Below are positions 25,068 to 39,936 of a stretch of 64,000 nucleotides of DNA, one piece after another. Below the pieces are notes generated by a model. It saw only the letters and a list, made by a program, of their open reading frames with translations, ran no database searches and was not told where the DNA came from. Position numbers and translations under genes: made by a program. How positions within the stretch are numbered: the first letter of the stretch is position 1; every line of letters begins with the position of its first letter. The stretch comes from Taxawa tesnikishii (nom. ined.) (taxonomy: Eukaryota > Ascomycota > Dothideomycetes > Dothideales): assembly GCA_030247885.1 (NCBI GenBank), contig JAPDRO010000028.1, positions 186,001 to 250,000 of the forward strand. The letters are read 5' to 3'.

Positions 25068-28000
25068 ATGGACGTCTCTTGGAATACGCGAGAGCTCTCG
25101 TCGCGCATACAAGAGCTCCCAGCAGAGCTCTTGAACCTACTACAGCACGGGAATGATACAGAATATTTACGAGCTCTCACGCATCTTGCGCTTAACAAGA
25201 GATATACCGACCTTGTCACTATTTACTGCGACCCTCTCCTTGCGCATTGTTGTGCCTCGTTTCCTCAACTCGGCGACGATCATGGCGCGGCCCTCGCTGC
25301 CTATGCCCGCGTACTACCCTTTGCGCCACATCTGGCCGAGTGTGCAGAGCAATATCTTGCCTCCAGACAACTAGAATATCCTCAGTCTTTGGACGATGCG
25401 ATCGCCGTGGAATATCTTCTTTCGCTATATCGATTACTGCGGTTCGACCATGCAACCTTCAGTCCGTTCGTACCTTTCCCTAGGGTAGAGGCCTTCCTCT
25501 CCTACCAGTCGGCTTGTGTACGATACCTGGCGGTGAGGACGTTGTGCGTATACCTTCATGCTGCGGATGCAGCGACAGAGAGAATGCTGGAACAATATGT
25601 CCCGGAAGGCCAGGCGGAAGGCCCTTGGGAAGGCAAGAGCATTGACTACCGATTCTTGTCACTGTGGGAAGAAGAACGCATGAAGGATGTACATGAAAAG
25701 ATTGCAATTGCCCGGATAGCGCGCAATACCGAGCAGGTTTCTCTTCATCGCGTCATCACTGCGAACAGTCTGCATCCAGCTACAGCGCTTGTTGGAGGTG
25801 TCTTATTACCAAGATCCAGTAATCCCGAGTCCTCGTCGCGGGAGCCGACACACCGGCTCGTTGAGACTCCAACAACCATGTCTAACCTCCATGAGTTTGC
25901 AAAAGGCCTGAGCTCTTCGCAACCTTTGCTTCTGACCGGCCTTGCGGGTTCCGGAAAGACACTCATCGTTCGTCATGTAGCTCGCCAGCTCAACAAGGAG
26001 GACAATATGGTCACTCTTCATCTTAACGAGCAGAGTGACGCGAAACTGTTGATCGGAATGTACACGACTGGCAGCACTCCAGGTTCTTTCAGCTGGCAAC
26101 CTGGTGTTTTGACCAGGGCGGTTCAAGAAGGCCGTTGGGTGTTCATTGAGGATATCGACCGAGCTCCAAACGAAATCTTGAGTACTATGCTTCCTCTTAT
26201 CGAAAGAAGAGAGTTGATGATCCCGAGTCGAGGCCAGACAATTCCCGCTGCTCGGGGTTTCAGAGTCATAGCTACACTGCGGACAGTGTTGAATCCAAAT
26301 GGTGAAGAGTCAAAACCGGCTATAAGCATGGTCGGCGCGCGCCTCTGGAACATCACACATTTGCGCATGCCACCTACCAACGAGCTGAGGAGTGTCATTG
26401 TTGGGCTCTATCCGGCTTTGAGCGAATATGCTCTCCAATTCATTACGGTTTTCGAACAGCTGCAGCACCTCAACCGACAATCGGCGTTAACAAGCCGTTC
26501 GAAGACCGGTATTATGCGCGCTCCGACCTCGCGTGATCTGCTGAAATGGTCATCCCGAGTTATGTCTCTGGTTGCTGGGCGAGATACTTTCAACGACGGT
26601 GACCACGATGAGATCTTCTTGGATGCTGTAGATTGTTTTGCCGGTTCTCTTCCAGACAGCATCGTCTCCGAAGCATTAACGTCCTGCATCGCGCAGTACC
26701 TTCAAATCGATCCTCAACGCAAAGAGCATCTTCTGCGTGTTCGTCATGTTTTGTACGAAGAGAACCGGCAGCAGCTACGCATTGGCCGTAACACCTTCAA
26801 TCGCCAGCAGCAAGGTGGCCTGGTCCGTCAAAGTGGGAGGGCTTTTTCTACAAACGACCACACACTCAGAATGCTTGACCGAGTGGGTAAAGCCGTCAAC
26901 GGCCGTGAGCCTCTTCTGCTCGTGGGTGAGACCGGCGTCGGGAAGACGACCAGTGTACAACATCTCGCAGACCGTCTTGGCAAGAAACTCGTACCTTTCA
27001 ATCTTTCCCAACAGAGCGAGAGTGGGGATTTGCTCGGTGGCTTCAAGCCTGTCAATGTCCGCTCTATCGTCGTGCCTTTAAAAGAGGAATTTGACGATCT
27101 CTTCAGCGCTTCGTTCTCGGCCAAGAGGAATCAGGATTTCCTGAAAATGTTGGGCAAGTTCTTCGCCAACGGCCAATGGACCCGTGTTTGCAGGCTCTGG
27201 AAGGAAGCGCTAGGCATGGTTGAAAAGCAACGACTTGCCTCGTCTCAGGCTGGCTCGGATTCGCCAGCACGTCCCGGCAGCAAGCCGCACAAGAAGCGAC
27301 GGGTGGAGAGTGCGATGTCGCCCGCCATCAATGACCGCTGGGACAAGTTTGCGGAGAATGTCAAGAGTCTCGATGCCAGACTTTCGGCGAGTTCGAGTCC
27401 TCGAACTTTGCATTCGCTTTTGTCGAAGGCAACATCGTCAAGGCTGTGCGCAACGGTGATTGGGTGCTGTTGGACGAAATCAACCTGGCCTCAGCAGATA
27501 CCCTTGAGGCCTTGGCGGACCTGTTCGATGCTTCGTCCCCGTCGTTGATGCTCAGCGAAGCCGGCAGTGTGGAAAGAATACATGCACACCCAGATTTCCG
27601 GGTCTTTGCCGCTATGAACCCTGCCACCGACGTGGGCAAGAAAGACCTCCCATCTGGCATCCGGTCGCGCTTCACGGAGCTTTATGTTGAAAGTCCTGAC
27701 CGAGATTTCAAAAGCTTGCAGGACATCGTGAGGGCATACATCGGCAAAGAAGCTACCCTCGATCCGGCTGTTGTAGTTGACGTGAGCACCCTGCACCGCA
27801 AAGTTCAGGAACTTGCCGAGCAGAATCTTTTGGTAGACGGCAGTGGTCAGAAACCGCACTTCAGCTTGCGCACGCTGACGAGAGCTTTGACATATGCCAA
27901 GGATGTGTCAACTCTTTGTTCCCTCCGACGAGCGCTTTTCGAAGGCTTCCAGATGAGCTTCTTGACTCTCCTTGACAAAGAGTCCGAGTCTCGGCTGTAC

Positions 28001-31000
28001 CCTCTCTTACAGCAGCACCTCTTGCCCAAAAAGGCGGCATCCGAGCTGAAAAAGGCATTCAAGATGCCTTCTGACGGCCACCAGTATGTGCGTGAAGGTC
28101 AATACTGGTTGAGACAAGGTGCATTTCCCATAGAAGATCAACCGCACTACATTATCACACCGTTCATCAGACGCAATCTGGACAACCTCATTAGGGCAGC
28201 CTCTACTCGGAGATCTCCGGTCTTGATCCAGGGACCAACCTCCGCGGGAAAGACGAGTATGATTGAGTACCTGGCTAAGAAGTCTGGTAACAAGTTCGTG
28301 CGCATCAACAACCACGAGCACACCGATCTACAGGAGTACCTGGGCACGTACGTATCCATCAACGGAAAACTACAGTTCCAGGAGGGCATTCTGGTCAAGG
28401 CGCTTCGAGAAGGCCACTGGATCGTCTTGGATGAGCTCAACTTGGCACCAACGGACGTTCTAGAGGCACTCAATCGTCTTCTGGATGACAACCGAGAGCT
28501 GCTTATTCCGGAGACCCAAGAGACCGTACGCCCGCACGAAAACTTCATGTTGTTTGCGACGCAAAACCCAGCCGGACTCTACGGAGGTCGTAAGGTCTTG
28601 TCTCGTGCCTTCCGCAATCGATTCCTTGAACTTCACTTTGACGACATACCAATCGATGAGCTGCACGAGATTCTGCATCGCCGGACTCAGATCCCTGATT
28701 CATGGTGCAAACGGATTGTCAACGTGTACCGAGAGCTCTCAGTTTTGCGTCAGGAAAACCGTCTGTTCGAGCAGAAAAGCTTCGCCACTTTGCGTGATCT
28801 TTTCCGATGGGCTATGCGAGAAGCAGTCACCGTGCAGGATCTCGCAGTAAACGGATTCTTCCTTCTGGCAGAACGCGTCCGCAAGCCGGAGGAGCGTGAG
28901 GCTGTGAAGAAGGTTATCGAGAGTGTACTCAGCAAGGGCGGGCCCAAGGTGACAATTCGTGAGAATGACCTTTACAGTGAGCAAGGATCACCGGAACTGC
29001 GACGATATTTCAGCCAAGGACAGTCCAAGGGATTGGTGTGGACCTCCGCAATGAGAAGGCTGTATGTTCTGGTAGCCAGAGCCATCGATGCGAACGAGGC
29101 AGTTTTGCTTGTGGGAGAAACTGGTTGCGGCAAGACAACCGTCTGTCAAATGCTTGCTGATGCGGCGGTTACAAATCTCAATATTGTCAACGCTCATCAG
29201 AACACAGAGACGGGTGATCTCATCGGCGCTCAAAGGCCGGTCCGTAACAGAGCGGCGATCGAGCAGGAGCTTCGGCAGAAACTGTCTTCCCTGCATCATG
29301 CGGAGATTAATGCACTCCAAGGCGAGCAGGGCATCGAGAAGCTTCTTCATGCCTACGATCGTGCAGTGAAGGTACGCTCCGATGATAAAGTCACCTTGCT
29401 GGACGATGTGCACGCAGCTATCCAGATAGACCGGACCCGGCTGAAGGCGCTCTTTGAATGGTCGGACGGTAGTCTGGTGCACGCTATGAAAACAGGCCAG
29501 TATTTTCTGCTTGATGAGATCAACCTTGCCGATGACGCCGTTCTGGAACGTCTGAACAGTGTACTCGAACCTCAGCGCTCGATTCTGTTGGCAGAAAAAG
29601 GGTCTCTGGATTCCTTTGTCACAGCTAAGAAAGGCTTCCAGTTTCTCGCATCCATGAATCCAGGTGGAGACTACGGCAAAGGGAGCTCTCCCCGCGCTAC
29701 GCAACCGGTTCACCGAGATCTGGGTGCCAGCTCTGTCCGACCTTGACGACGTTCTGCAGATTGTTCGTTCTAAGCTTCGAAGGGAGGCGGTCGATTATGC
29801 TCCAGCTCTGGTCAGTTTCGCTCAGTGGTTCAACGAGCGATTTAATACCTCCGCCGCATCATCAATATCCATCAGAGACACTCTCGCGTGGATCGAGTTT
29901 ATCAATCGCGACAAAACTGGTGATGTGGTCTTTGCTATTGTGCACGGCGCCGCAATGGTCTACATTGACACCCTTGGTGCTAACCCAGCTGCGCTCCTGG
30001 CCATCAACCCTGCCAACATCGAGCCTGAGCGCCGTCAATGCTTGGTCAAGCTAGGCGAGTTCCTCAAGGCTGATGCGGCGGCCACGTATGACCGCCCAGT
30101 AGAGGTTGGAACAAGTTCGACAAGGCTCAGTCTGGGTCCTTTCTCCTTGCCCATCATCTCTTCTCCCCAGAAGGAAACGGATAAAGAGGACGCGGACTTC
30201 ACTTTCGAGGCACCGACTACTCGATCGAATGCCATGCGTGTCGTTCGAGCATTGCAGCTGTCCAAGCCTGTCCTTCTGGAGGGAAACCCCGGTGTCGGCA
30301 AGACCACACTAGTAAGTGCCCTGGCAAAAACAACTGGAACGCCTCTCACACGCATCAATCTGTCGGAACAGACAGACTTGATGGACCTTTTCGGCTCCGA
30401 TGTGCCAGTGGAGGGCGCGGAAGCTGGAGCCTTTGCTTGGAGAGATGCACCCTTCTTGCGAGCGATGAAACAAGGCGAATGGGTTCTGTTGGATGAGATG
30501 AACCTGGCCAGTCAGTCTGTCCTTGAAGGTCTGAACGCGTGTCTCGATCACAGGGGCGAGGTGTACATTGCCGAGCTGGATCAAACTTTCAGTCGGCATC
30601 CCGAGTTTAGGCTTTTGCAGCCCAAAACCCGCACCACCAAGGCGGCGGTCGCAAGGGATTGCCTGCATCTTTTGTCAACCGTTTCACGGTTGTCTATGCA
30701 GATGTGCTACGAAGGCGAGATTTGGTGCTCATCTGTCAGCGGACATTCAAGCAAATCAACGTCAACAAACTGGAATCTGTCGTGGAGTTCGTTGATCGCC
30801 TCGATCAAGAAGTCGCACAACAGAGAAAGATTGGCTCTGTCGGTGGCCCGTGGGAGGTCAATCTGCGGGACACCTTGCGTTGGTTGACACTCGTCGCTTC
30901 CCAGGAAGGTTTGTTGAAAGCAGGTGATGTATACGATTTTCTTTCGCCGCTGCTTCAACAGCGCTTTCGTACTGTCAAGGATCGCTCTTTCGTTTCTGAC

Positions 31001-34000
31001 TTATTTTGTTCTGTAATGCAATATACCCCTTACGCGCGCAGTCTGTTTCACAACCTCAGCTATTCATCGTTCCAAGTGGGCCTAGGCCTTCTCGAGCGGC
31101 GTCTACTAACCTCGTCTTTGGACGAAGTCAGTAATCACCCAGATTTCAAACCACATTTGCCGATTCTGGAATCAATGATGGTCTGCATACAGAAGCAGTG
31201 GCCTGTGCTCCTTGTCGGGCCATCTGGTTCTGGGAAGACGGTGCTTATTGAGAAGCTCGCGAGCCTGGCAGGAAGACCTCTTACCACACTCGCCATGAAT
31301 GCTGATATCGACTCTATGGACCTGGTCGGCGGCTATGAGCAATCGGATCCGCAAAGAGAGGTTATCCAATACCTCGACAAGTTGACGGTCACTGTTAAGC
31401 AGTTACTCATTGAGTCACTCACAGAGAAGCAGCAAGGTTCGCATACTCTCAGAGAAATTCTCAATCTCTGCAGCAGTGCCGAAGCGGTTTCTGGTACAAG
31501 GTCAAAAGATGTACTGTTGCAGATCAGCCGGGCACTTCAGACTCTTCTGGGGGTAAGACACCTTTCGGGGTTCAAATTCTCTACGAAGAATGCGCTCAAC
31601 TTGCCGCAAAACCCGTATCCATCGATCGTGCCCAATTCGAATGGATGGATGGAATTCTTGTGAAGGCACTTGAGCAGGGACAGTGGCTCGTGCTTGATAA
31701 TGCGAACCTCTGCAGTCCGGCGGTTCTAGACAGACTGAACTCTTTACTCGAGCCCAATGGGTCTCTCATTGTAAACGAGCATACTGATGCCAATGGTCAA
31801 GCTCGTACAATCAAGCCACACCCGGACTTCAGAGTTTTCTTAACGATGGATCCTAAATACGGCGAGTTGTCACGAGCGCTCAGGAACAGGGCCGTCGAGC
31901 TGTTCTTGCTTTCTCCAGAACGCACAGCGGATTCACTCTCTGCTGGCGCGCTCAGTCTGTCCACCGAATCTAACTTACACAGACTCCGTAACACATCGGC
32001 TCTGGCACACCAGAACTTGGGCAGCGCGCAGTTGTCCGCTGTCATGGACGTGGCGGTTGACCATTTTGCTGAAAAGGACTTGTCTCTACTGCCTTCTTTT
32101 GCGGCTCAAGTACAGAGCGGACTATACGGATTACAAACTGGAGACGTTGAGGAGTCGCTGCAGAAGCTCAGTACTGTTGTCCAGTTCAACCACGGACAAG
32201 GGTTCAAGACACAAGAAATGGTTGAGGAGCTTGTGGGATCTCAGCTTCCTACTGATTTCACCCTTGTACAGGTCAGTGACTCAACGTTGCTGTACCTTAG
32301 AATGATCGCTGATTGTAGGTATTGGTATATAGACAATACATCCATTAAACAACGAAGCACTTGCCAGTTTCAACTCATCTATGGCCACATACTATGCCCG
32401 CATATTCGAACTCGAATGGGATCTCTCCACTATGCAACGGGCTCTCGCCGTCGTTGAAAACATTGATGTGGCGCGGAAAGATATGACTAGACTGCAGCGA
32501 TCTGCTAGAGCGTTGCAAGTACCTAACGCTGCGAAAGACTCGACCGCTGGCGCTTTTCATTGCCTGGCAGGCATGATGAACGCTGTAAGGGAGTGGTGCA
32601 AGGCCATGATCTCCCGAAAAGGTCGGAACCTAAATGACATGGTAAGCTCAACGCCGCACCACGGCTGCAATGTTACTGACAAAAACTAGGATACCATTGA
32701 TGAGCTTGTGCGCCTCCGCAGGTTTTGGTGGGACCTGTTCCACTTGCTGAACTCTGCGAACTTCGACGAGGCTGTGTTTCAAGCCTACCTTGACATCGGT
32801 CGCTCGCTTTTCCATGGAAGGATGAGAGCACCGCTATCTCAAATTTTAGGGGACAGCGTTGTGACGGCTTTGAGCACTTTCCGCTCTAAGAACGAACTAA
32901 CGAATGGTCCGAGTATGGTTGCTTTGTGGTCTGCTCTCAAGCCGCAGACGCCCCGTACGTTTTCACAACTGCAGGATCTGTTGCGTCTGGAGAAACTGGC
33001 GGATAAGTTCGATGCTTATGCTCAGCGGTTTGAGGGTCCGCTTGAGGATTCGATGAAACTTCAACAGTCTTTCTCCAATGCATTGCAGATCATGAGGAAA
33101 GGAACTGATGAGGCATCGACGCTTTTGTGGGACCTGAACGAGGTCATGTCCAGCATCGACCTTGGTGATGCCGGAGAGGATATCGTCCCACCGCACTTCC
33201 AGAGACAGTTCGAAGGCATCTGTCAGATATTCGACCTTCTTGCACTTCGCCGACCAGATCTCTCCACAGAAGCCGCACCCCCACTAGCAACGGCGCTTGC
33301 TCTGCGGTCTACCAGATATGGACGCCAAGAGGATACGTCACCGAAGCAGACACCGTCTTTGCAACTGCTTGGAGGCTACATCGGATTTAATGGTAACGAA
33401 CAAGGTCCGGTGGTTCTTGGAAACGACTTGCCCCTCAGTGTGGCTTCACAGTTAGCTCAGACGAATACCGTCCCTCTCAGTCGACTCGATCTATTGCATA
33501 CAGAGCTCACTTGCCTTGGCGATCTCATTGCCAGCCATGCTCAGCTTCTTGGAGCTGACCAGATCGTCTTTCTCAGGAACTTACTCTACCAGCTCCTTGA
33601 AGATGTATTCGGCTCCTCCGGTTCTTGTTTGTTTTCCGTCGATGAAGGCGCATCAACAGAAAAGAAAACGGTTGATGAAGTAGCACTCAGCGACCCTCAC
33701 CTCGCTCCAGTCGACCCAAGCAACAAACTCTTGCAGAACGTACAGCAATCCCTGCTGCTACCTGTGCATTTCTACCTCATCCAACCGCAATCTTCACATC
33801 CCCAGGACCGCCCGGACGTCTTGGCAATGGCAGCGAACGCCTGGCTTGCTTTCGCACTGGCTTGCATACAGCTCTACGTTCCAAACCAGCCATTCGATCC
33901 AGCGCTCAAGCCGCTCGTGGAACGAGATATGTTCCGCAAGAGGCAAGACGAACTTAGCGCCCGGTTGTCTTCGCTAGAGACATTTGAGGCCCTCTTCACC

Positions 34001-37000
34001 GGTCAATCGTCCACCTCGCGTATTCTACTGACACAAATGGACCTCAAGCGGATGGGCCCCGAGCCTTCAGCTCCAGAAATTGCTAGGCCTCCACAGTCAG
34101 AGATCATGCAGCTTCAGGGTGATTTCCACGCTCTATTCAGAACAATTGCCCCGCTTCAACAAACAAGTCAAGAAAAGCTGTGCAGCTTTGCGCAGGACTC
34201 GACTTTGCGCCAGAACGTGGCCCACATCAAGAGACGGCTTAGCGAAGGATACCGTGCGTACGACGATATCACGGCACCCGCCGTAGGTTTCCTGCACTGT
34301 TTGGAGATCGGATTCACCTTGGCTACACTTGCTACCGCTCCGGTCAGTGAATCGTCAGTGGTAGTCTCTCAGGTTAACAGAATGACGCCCTTGCTCGGCG
34401 CAAAACCGAAAGATTGGGCTACAGGCGCTGCCGTGATCGGGATGGCGAACACCACAGAATCGGTGCGTCTGCGTCTGCACGGCCTGTCTTCTTACGCTCT
34501 ACTTCGCAGCATCCAGTCATCAGATGGTATGACTGGAGCTGCCGTTGACGTGGTTTACGGGATGTTTGATGACTTCTACGCCCAGTGGAAGCACGAGTTG
34601 GAGACGAACCAGGAAAAGGCCGCCGCTAGGTCAAGTCTATACACCTTCCGCGGTGGAGATGACGTGGAGGATGAGGCTTCAGCAGAAGAGTATGCTGCGC
34701 TGTTCCCGGAGTACGATGCCGAGCAAGAGGAGAAGAGTGCAAAAGACCTTGTTCGACAGAGACTTCACGACTGGGCTCCACAAATTGCTGACGTGCAGGG
34801 CGATATCTGTGCGACGACGGATAGCCAGGATCAACGGGTTCTGAAGTTGGTCAACAGCGCCGCCTCTGTACTCAATATACGCTCCTTGTCTACGCTGTCA
34901 ACCGAAGCCAGCAAGGCGACGCCAATGTTGATCATGCTGCTGCAGGAGAAGACAAATCTAGTAACTGGAATCTCAACCTCGCCGCAGCGTTATAACATCT
35001 ACACCGACCCCAACATCACCGAGACGAGAAGTCTCATCGATCTGGTCCGTAAGGTCCAGGCCCGCTTCCGCGTTCTCCGGGAAGCGTGGCCTGAGCATGC
35101 TACATTGCACGATGTACTTCGCGTCTGCGACGAGCTTCTTGCGTTCCAGCACACAGAGCCCGTCGCTAAACTCCTCACGAAGGTCGAAAAGCTTCATGAG
35201 TATGTACACGAGTGGCAGCGGGTCGCCAGCAGAGAGTACACTGCAGCTTCACTTTACGACAATATCACCGATCTGATTGTTCACTGGAGGCAGCTCGAGC
35301 TCTCAACCTGGGCACGCTTGCTCGATATTGAAGTCATCAAATGCAACGAAGATGCCAAGACGTGGTGGTTCATCGCCTACGAGAATATCGTCAAAGTGCC
35401 ACTGATGCTTCAAAGAGAGGAAGTCGAGATGCGTACGCATGTGACCGAGCTGCTGAAGACTTTGCATAGCTTCTTCTTCAATACGGGGCTCGGTCAGTTC
35501 AGCGAACGGTTACACATGCTGAACGTCTTCCGGCAGTACCTCAAACTCAGAATTGCCACGGTCCCTGCTCTCCAGACTGTGCATGATGGTCTCAGCAACT
35601 TCATCGCTTACATGTCGCACTTCGAGAGGCCGGTGGCGTCGGCTATCATCAACGGTCACAATGGCCGCAAAGGCCGCCAAGCGCTCGAGAAAGTCATGAA
35701 GAACATCATCCAACTTGCAAGCTGGAAGGACAGGAACGTTGATGCGTTGAAGCAAAGCGCAAAAGCGTCACACCGGAAGCTCTTCGCAGTAATCCGCAAA
35801 TTTCGAGATTTGCTCGCACAGCCCGTAGAAGGGATTGTCAGAGCCCCTATACCGGACGCCATCGCTGACGCGATCTCGGACAACAATGTACAGCTCGCTC
35901 GCATCACTGCGGCTTCCGCTCAAGAAGCGCTCGCTTTGTGTGCTCAGCATGTAACATCTTGGAATGACCGTCCGGCCCGGTTCAGGAACATTCCGGTCAC
36001 CCTCTCTGTGATGCAGTCTAAGGGCCAGATCAAGCCGGATTCCATTAACGGGACTACAGAACTGCAAACCTGGCTCACTGATACCGAGTCACTAGCTGCC
36101 CAGCTCCGGAAGGCTACACCCACTGTATTGACGGATGAGAACAAGGAGACCGTCAAACACCTCAAGACCCGGAAGCGGAAGCTTTTTGCTGACGTTCTGA
36201 AGGAGCTACGGAACATGGGCTTCAAGTCCAACCTCAGCAGTGACGTGCTCGCCGCCCAGGGCTCGCTCCAAGCGGTGCTGGCTACGCTTCCTGATCCGGC
36301 ACATGTTAACCATGCCAAACTCGGTGCTGCGCAACACTGTCTCGATCAGCTGCTGCAAATCATGCCAGACGTACGTGAAGCCTTGCGCGAGCACTCGGAT
36401 GACCTTACTAGCGCAGAGGTGGCGCGGAGCGTAGCTCTACTTGAAAGCATGTTACAGACGATCACTCAACAGCGGGTGGCGCTCCATGTCGCAAACACGA
36501 ACAAGCGGAGCCTTGATGATGCTGTAGCAGAGATTCAAAATCTTTGGGGCAACGGTTCGTTGGAGAGGGTCTTTGCATCTTTCGAGAAGGGATACACTAC
36601 GCAAGCTGCAACCGAGATTCTGCCTGCGCTGATACGTGCAAGCGCGCATATTGTGTCTTCTCAGATCGGTCTAGGCAAGCTCGATTGCGATTCTGTCGTT
36701 GAGGAGCTCCGACAGAAAGCGGGCCAATTCGAGGACTTGAGGTCACAATCACGCTCGCTTGTTAAGCTACCCTCCGGCTTGTCCTCCAACACTCACACGC
36801 ACGTCACCAAGCGCGGGAGCTAATGCTCCGAGACCTGCAATCAAGTCTGAGCTCTACTACGAAACGCTATCCATACTTGACCCCAGTGTTGGACGAGCTT
36901 GCCACTTGGGCCACCGTGGACACTGACCGAAAGGCATCAAACGGGGACATCGATGGCCACAACTCTGTTCAGTTGGACAGCTATTCTCAGGGCGTGTTCG

Positions 37001-39936
37001 ACTTCATTGACACAATTCTCGGTTCGATTCAGGATGTAGAAGAGCCCTTGTCTAAGCTGCCGCTTTCGTACGACGATCCGGCTTGGCTGCTCCAAGAAGG
37101 CAGCTGCCTCAGCTCTGCTCTGAGAGCTTTGCGCACACAGCACATCACCGGCAAGCTTGATGCTCTGTTAGCTCAGCTGCGGGATCTTGACGATTCCCAT
37201 GACTCGCTGTCCGTTGCGGGCGCGCTTTTCCACAACTTCATGCCTGTGATCCAACAATACCAAGCAATCATAAAGTATTTGTCTGAGAGACTAGCCAAGC
37301 TACATGAGTCTGTGTGCAGCATGAGTCACCGCCTAGCGAAAATCTTCGTTCAGCTTGCAAAAGAGGGCTTTTGCACACCGTCTGAGAAAACAAGCGGCAA
37401 GGATAATCAAGACGACAAGCTCGAGGGTGGTACAGGTCTTGGAGAGGGTGAAGGTGCCGAAGACATCAGCAAAGACATCCAGGATGATGAAGACCTTACG
37501 GAGCTTGCCCAGGAACCCCAAAAGGCGGACAACCAGGATGGGATTGAGGACGAAAAGGATGCTGTCGATATGGCTGATCAGGAAATGGAGGGTCAGACGG
37601 AAGACAAGGAAGAGAACGGTAAAGACGAGGGTGAAGGTTCTGGCGACGAGGATGAAGATGAAGATATGGAAGAGGAAGCTGGCGATGTTGATGATCTTGG
37701 TCCATCCACTGTTGACGAGAAGATGTGGGACGATGGTGGCAAAGAGGCGGACAAGGACAAAGAAGCAGAGAACGCTAAGGGCACCGAAGATAAGGACGAC
37801 ATCACCGCCGCAGAGGGCCAAGAGCAGAACAAGCCTGAAGGGGACAAAGAAGAAGCCAGTGATGAAGACGCTGAGGAAGAAATGGGTGCTGAAGAGTCTG
37901 AGAATGTTGGCATGGACGAAGTGGAGAAGGCCGATCCGCACATGCAAGAACAGGAGAACCTTGATTTGCCTGATGAAATCAATATGGATGGGGAGAACAA
38001 GGAGGATGACGAATCCGATCTCGAAGATTTTGGAGATGGAGACGCCATGGACCAGGATATACCAGACGTACCAGAAGAGGAGCAAGCCGAAGAAGGTGAT
38101 GTTGGTACGCCAACAGCTGAGGAGGACACCCATGAGGAAGCCAACGCCAAAGACGAGCACCCGCCTGAAGTAATCGATGAGAATGAGCTCGAGAAGACTC
38201 AGGATGCCGGCGAAACAGCGGAAGAGGAAGAAGTCGGAATAGAAGAAGAAGACACGCTTCTGCAAGACCAAACGAAAAACGATGATGTTACAGAGGACGT
38301 TGCACAGAGCGAAGCGCAGGGCACCGGTCTCAACCAGGAACAAGTACGAGATGAGCAAAATCAAGCCAACAGCGGAGCTGCTCAGCAGGAGGAGGGCACA
38401 GAGGGCGACGCAACCGAGCAACAGCAAGCCGCTGGTGCGAAGGGTCAGCGAGGCCAAGCTCAGCAAGACAAACCCTCTCAGGGCGACAATGAAAACGCTG
38501 AGGAGAACAAAGAAGCCCTGCCCTTCAAGAAGATTGGCGATGCCTTGGAAAAATGGTACCGGCAGCAGAAACAGATTCAAGAAGCTCAAGAAAAGGGTGA
38601 GAACGAGCCTCAACAACAGCAGGATGCCGACATGGCCGATGCTGAGTTCGAGCATTTGCCCGACGAAACTACCGAAGCTGACGCACAAGCACTCGGAGCT
38701 GCCAAAGAGGAACAGGCAACTGCCATCGACGAGGACCTGGGCCAGCCGACCAATGAGAACGAAGACAGGGAACGGTTTCCATTGGACAAGCAAGAGCTGG
38801 ACAATCAAGATAGACAAGATCAAGACGTCGAAATGGAGGAAGCTGAGATCGATCCCAAGCAACGATCAACAGATGCAGAAGGCCGGCCGAATGCCTTTGT
38901 CGGCGAGTCTCGCGATGAACAGATGGACATCGACAATGCCCGCGAACAGCCCAAGGAAGAATCGCCAAATGTTGAGGAAGTTGACACACAGCTCACATCC
39001 ACCCATCTTGATGTCTCGCCGTCCCAGTTGTCGCATGAAGAAGCCCGCGCACTCTGGAGCGCCCACGAGTCGTCAATCCGTACGCTGTCCCTCGTACTCA
39101 CGGAGCATCTTCGGCTCATTCTCTCGCCCACCCAAGCCACGAAGATGCGAGGAGACTTCCGTACGGGTAAACGCCTCAACATCAAGCGCATCATCCCATA
39201 CATTGCGTCACAGTACAAGCGTGACAAGATCTGGATGCGCCGGTCCATTCCCTCCAAGCGCTCGTATCAGATCATGCTCGCCATTGACGATTCCAAATCC
39301 ATGGCCGAGGGCAATAGTAGCGAGCTTGCGTTTGAAACGCTCGCACTGGTAGCCAAGAGTCTCAGCATGCTTGAAGCAGGAGAGCTGTGCATAGCCGGAT
39401 TCGGAGAAGACGTACAGGTCGCCCATGAATTTGCGACGCCCTTCACCTCCGATTCCGGCGCCGAAGTTGTCCGCCGATTCAGCTTCGATCAAACAAGAAC
39501 GAATGTGCGCCGATTGATCGAAAAGAGTCTGGAGCTGTTTCGCGCTGCACGAATCCGCGCAAGCAGCTCCGCGGCTGAGCTGTGGCAGCTGCAGCTTATC
39601 ATCTCCGATGGTGTCTGCGAAGATCATCCCACGATCAGACGGCTGGTCAGACAGGCACAAGAGGAGCGCATCATGATCGTGTTCGTCATCGTCGATGCCG
39701 CCGCTGCTGCAAGCAAAAGCGGCAAAGGCGGAGGTAACAGTATCCTGGATCTCAAAACGGCGGAGTTCGGCAAGGATGAGGCGACGGGTGAGATGAGGGT
39801 TCGCACGGTCAAGTACTTGGACACGTTCCCTTTTGGATATTATCTGGTTGTCAGAGATGTTAATGAATTGCCTGGTGTGCTGGCTGGCGCGTTGAGGCAA
39901 TGGTTTGCGGAGGTTGTGGAGACCGGGGGTCAGTAA
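25068..39936 (+). CDS. MDN1: Midasin (Mdn1/Rea1), pre-60S remodelling AAA ATPase
   Basis: Giant nuclear AAA+ ATPase that removes Ytm1-Erb1 and Rsa4 from pre-60S ribosomes. About 4,920 codons, equal to the family's usual size. Six P-loops appear in order: GLAGSGKT (about residue 291), GETGVGKT (620), GPTSAGKT (1055), GETGCGKT (1350), GNPGVGKT (1740) and GPSGSGKT (2050). Walker B motifs such as WVLLDEINLA and WIVLDELNLAP accompany them. A long helical linker, an Asp/Glu-rich region (about 37380-38990) and a C-terminal MIDAS/VWA domain with LAIDDSKSM (DxSxS metal site) follow. Introns at 32272-32318 and 32642-32689 are clear. About seven one-base frame losses occur near 27370, 29678, 29690, 30613, 31549, 32342 and 36780. 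Adding one base at the 30613 T-run, for example, restores FAAQNPHHQGGGRKGLP. Confidence 0.95.
37380..38990 (+). repeat. Acidic low-complexity segment of midasin
   Basis: GAA/GAG/GAT/GAC-rich coding sequence encoding Asp/Glu/Gln-rich runs, expected between the linker and MIDAS domain of midasin. Its composition produces a long antisense open frame (37333-38862) that is not a gene. Confidence 0.8.

Noticed and set aside
37333-38862. Open frame of 509 codons on the minus strand inside midasin
   Set aside because: It is the antisense of the Asp/Glu-rich repeat region; Leu/Phe/Val-rich translation from GAA/GAG codons read backwards, with no domain.
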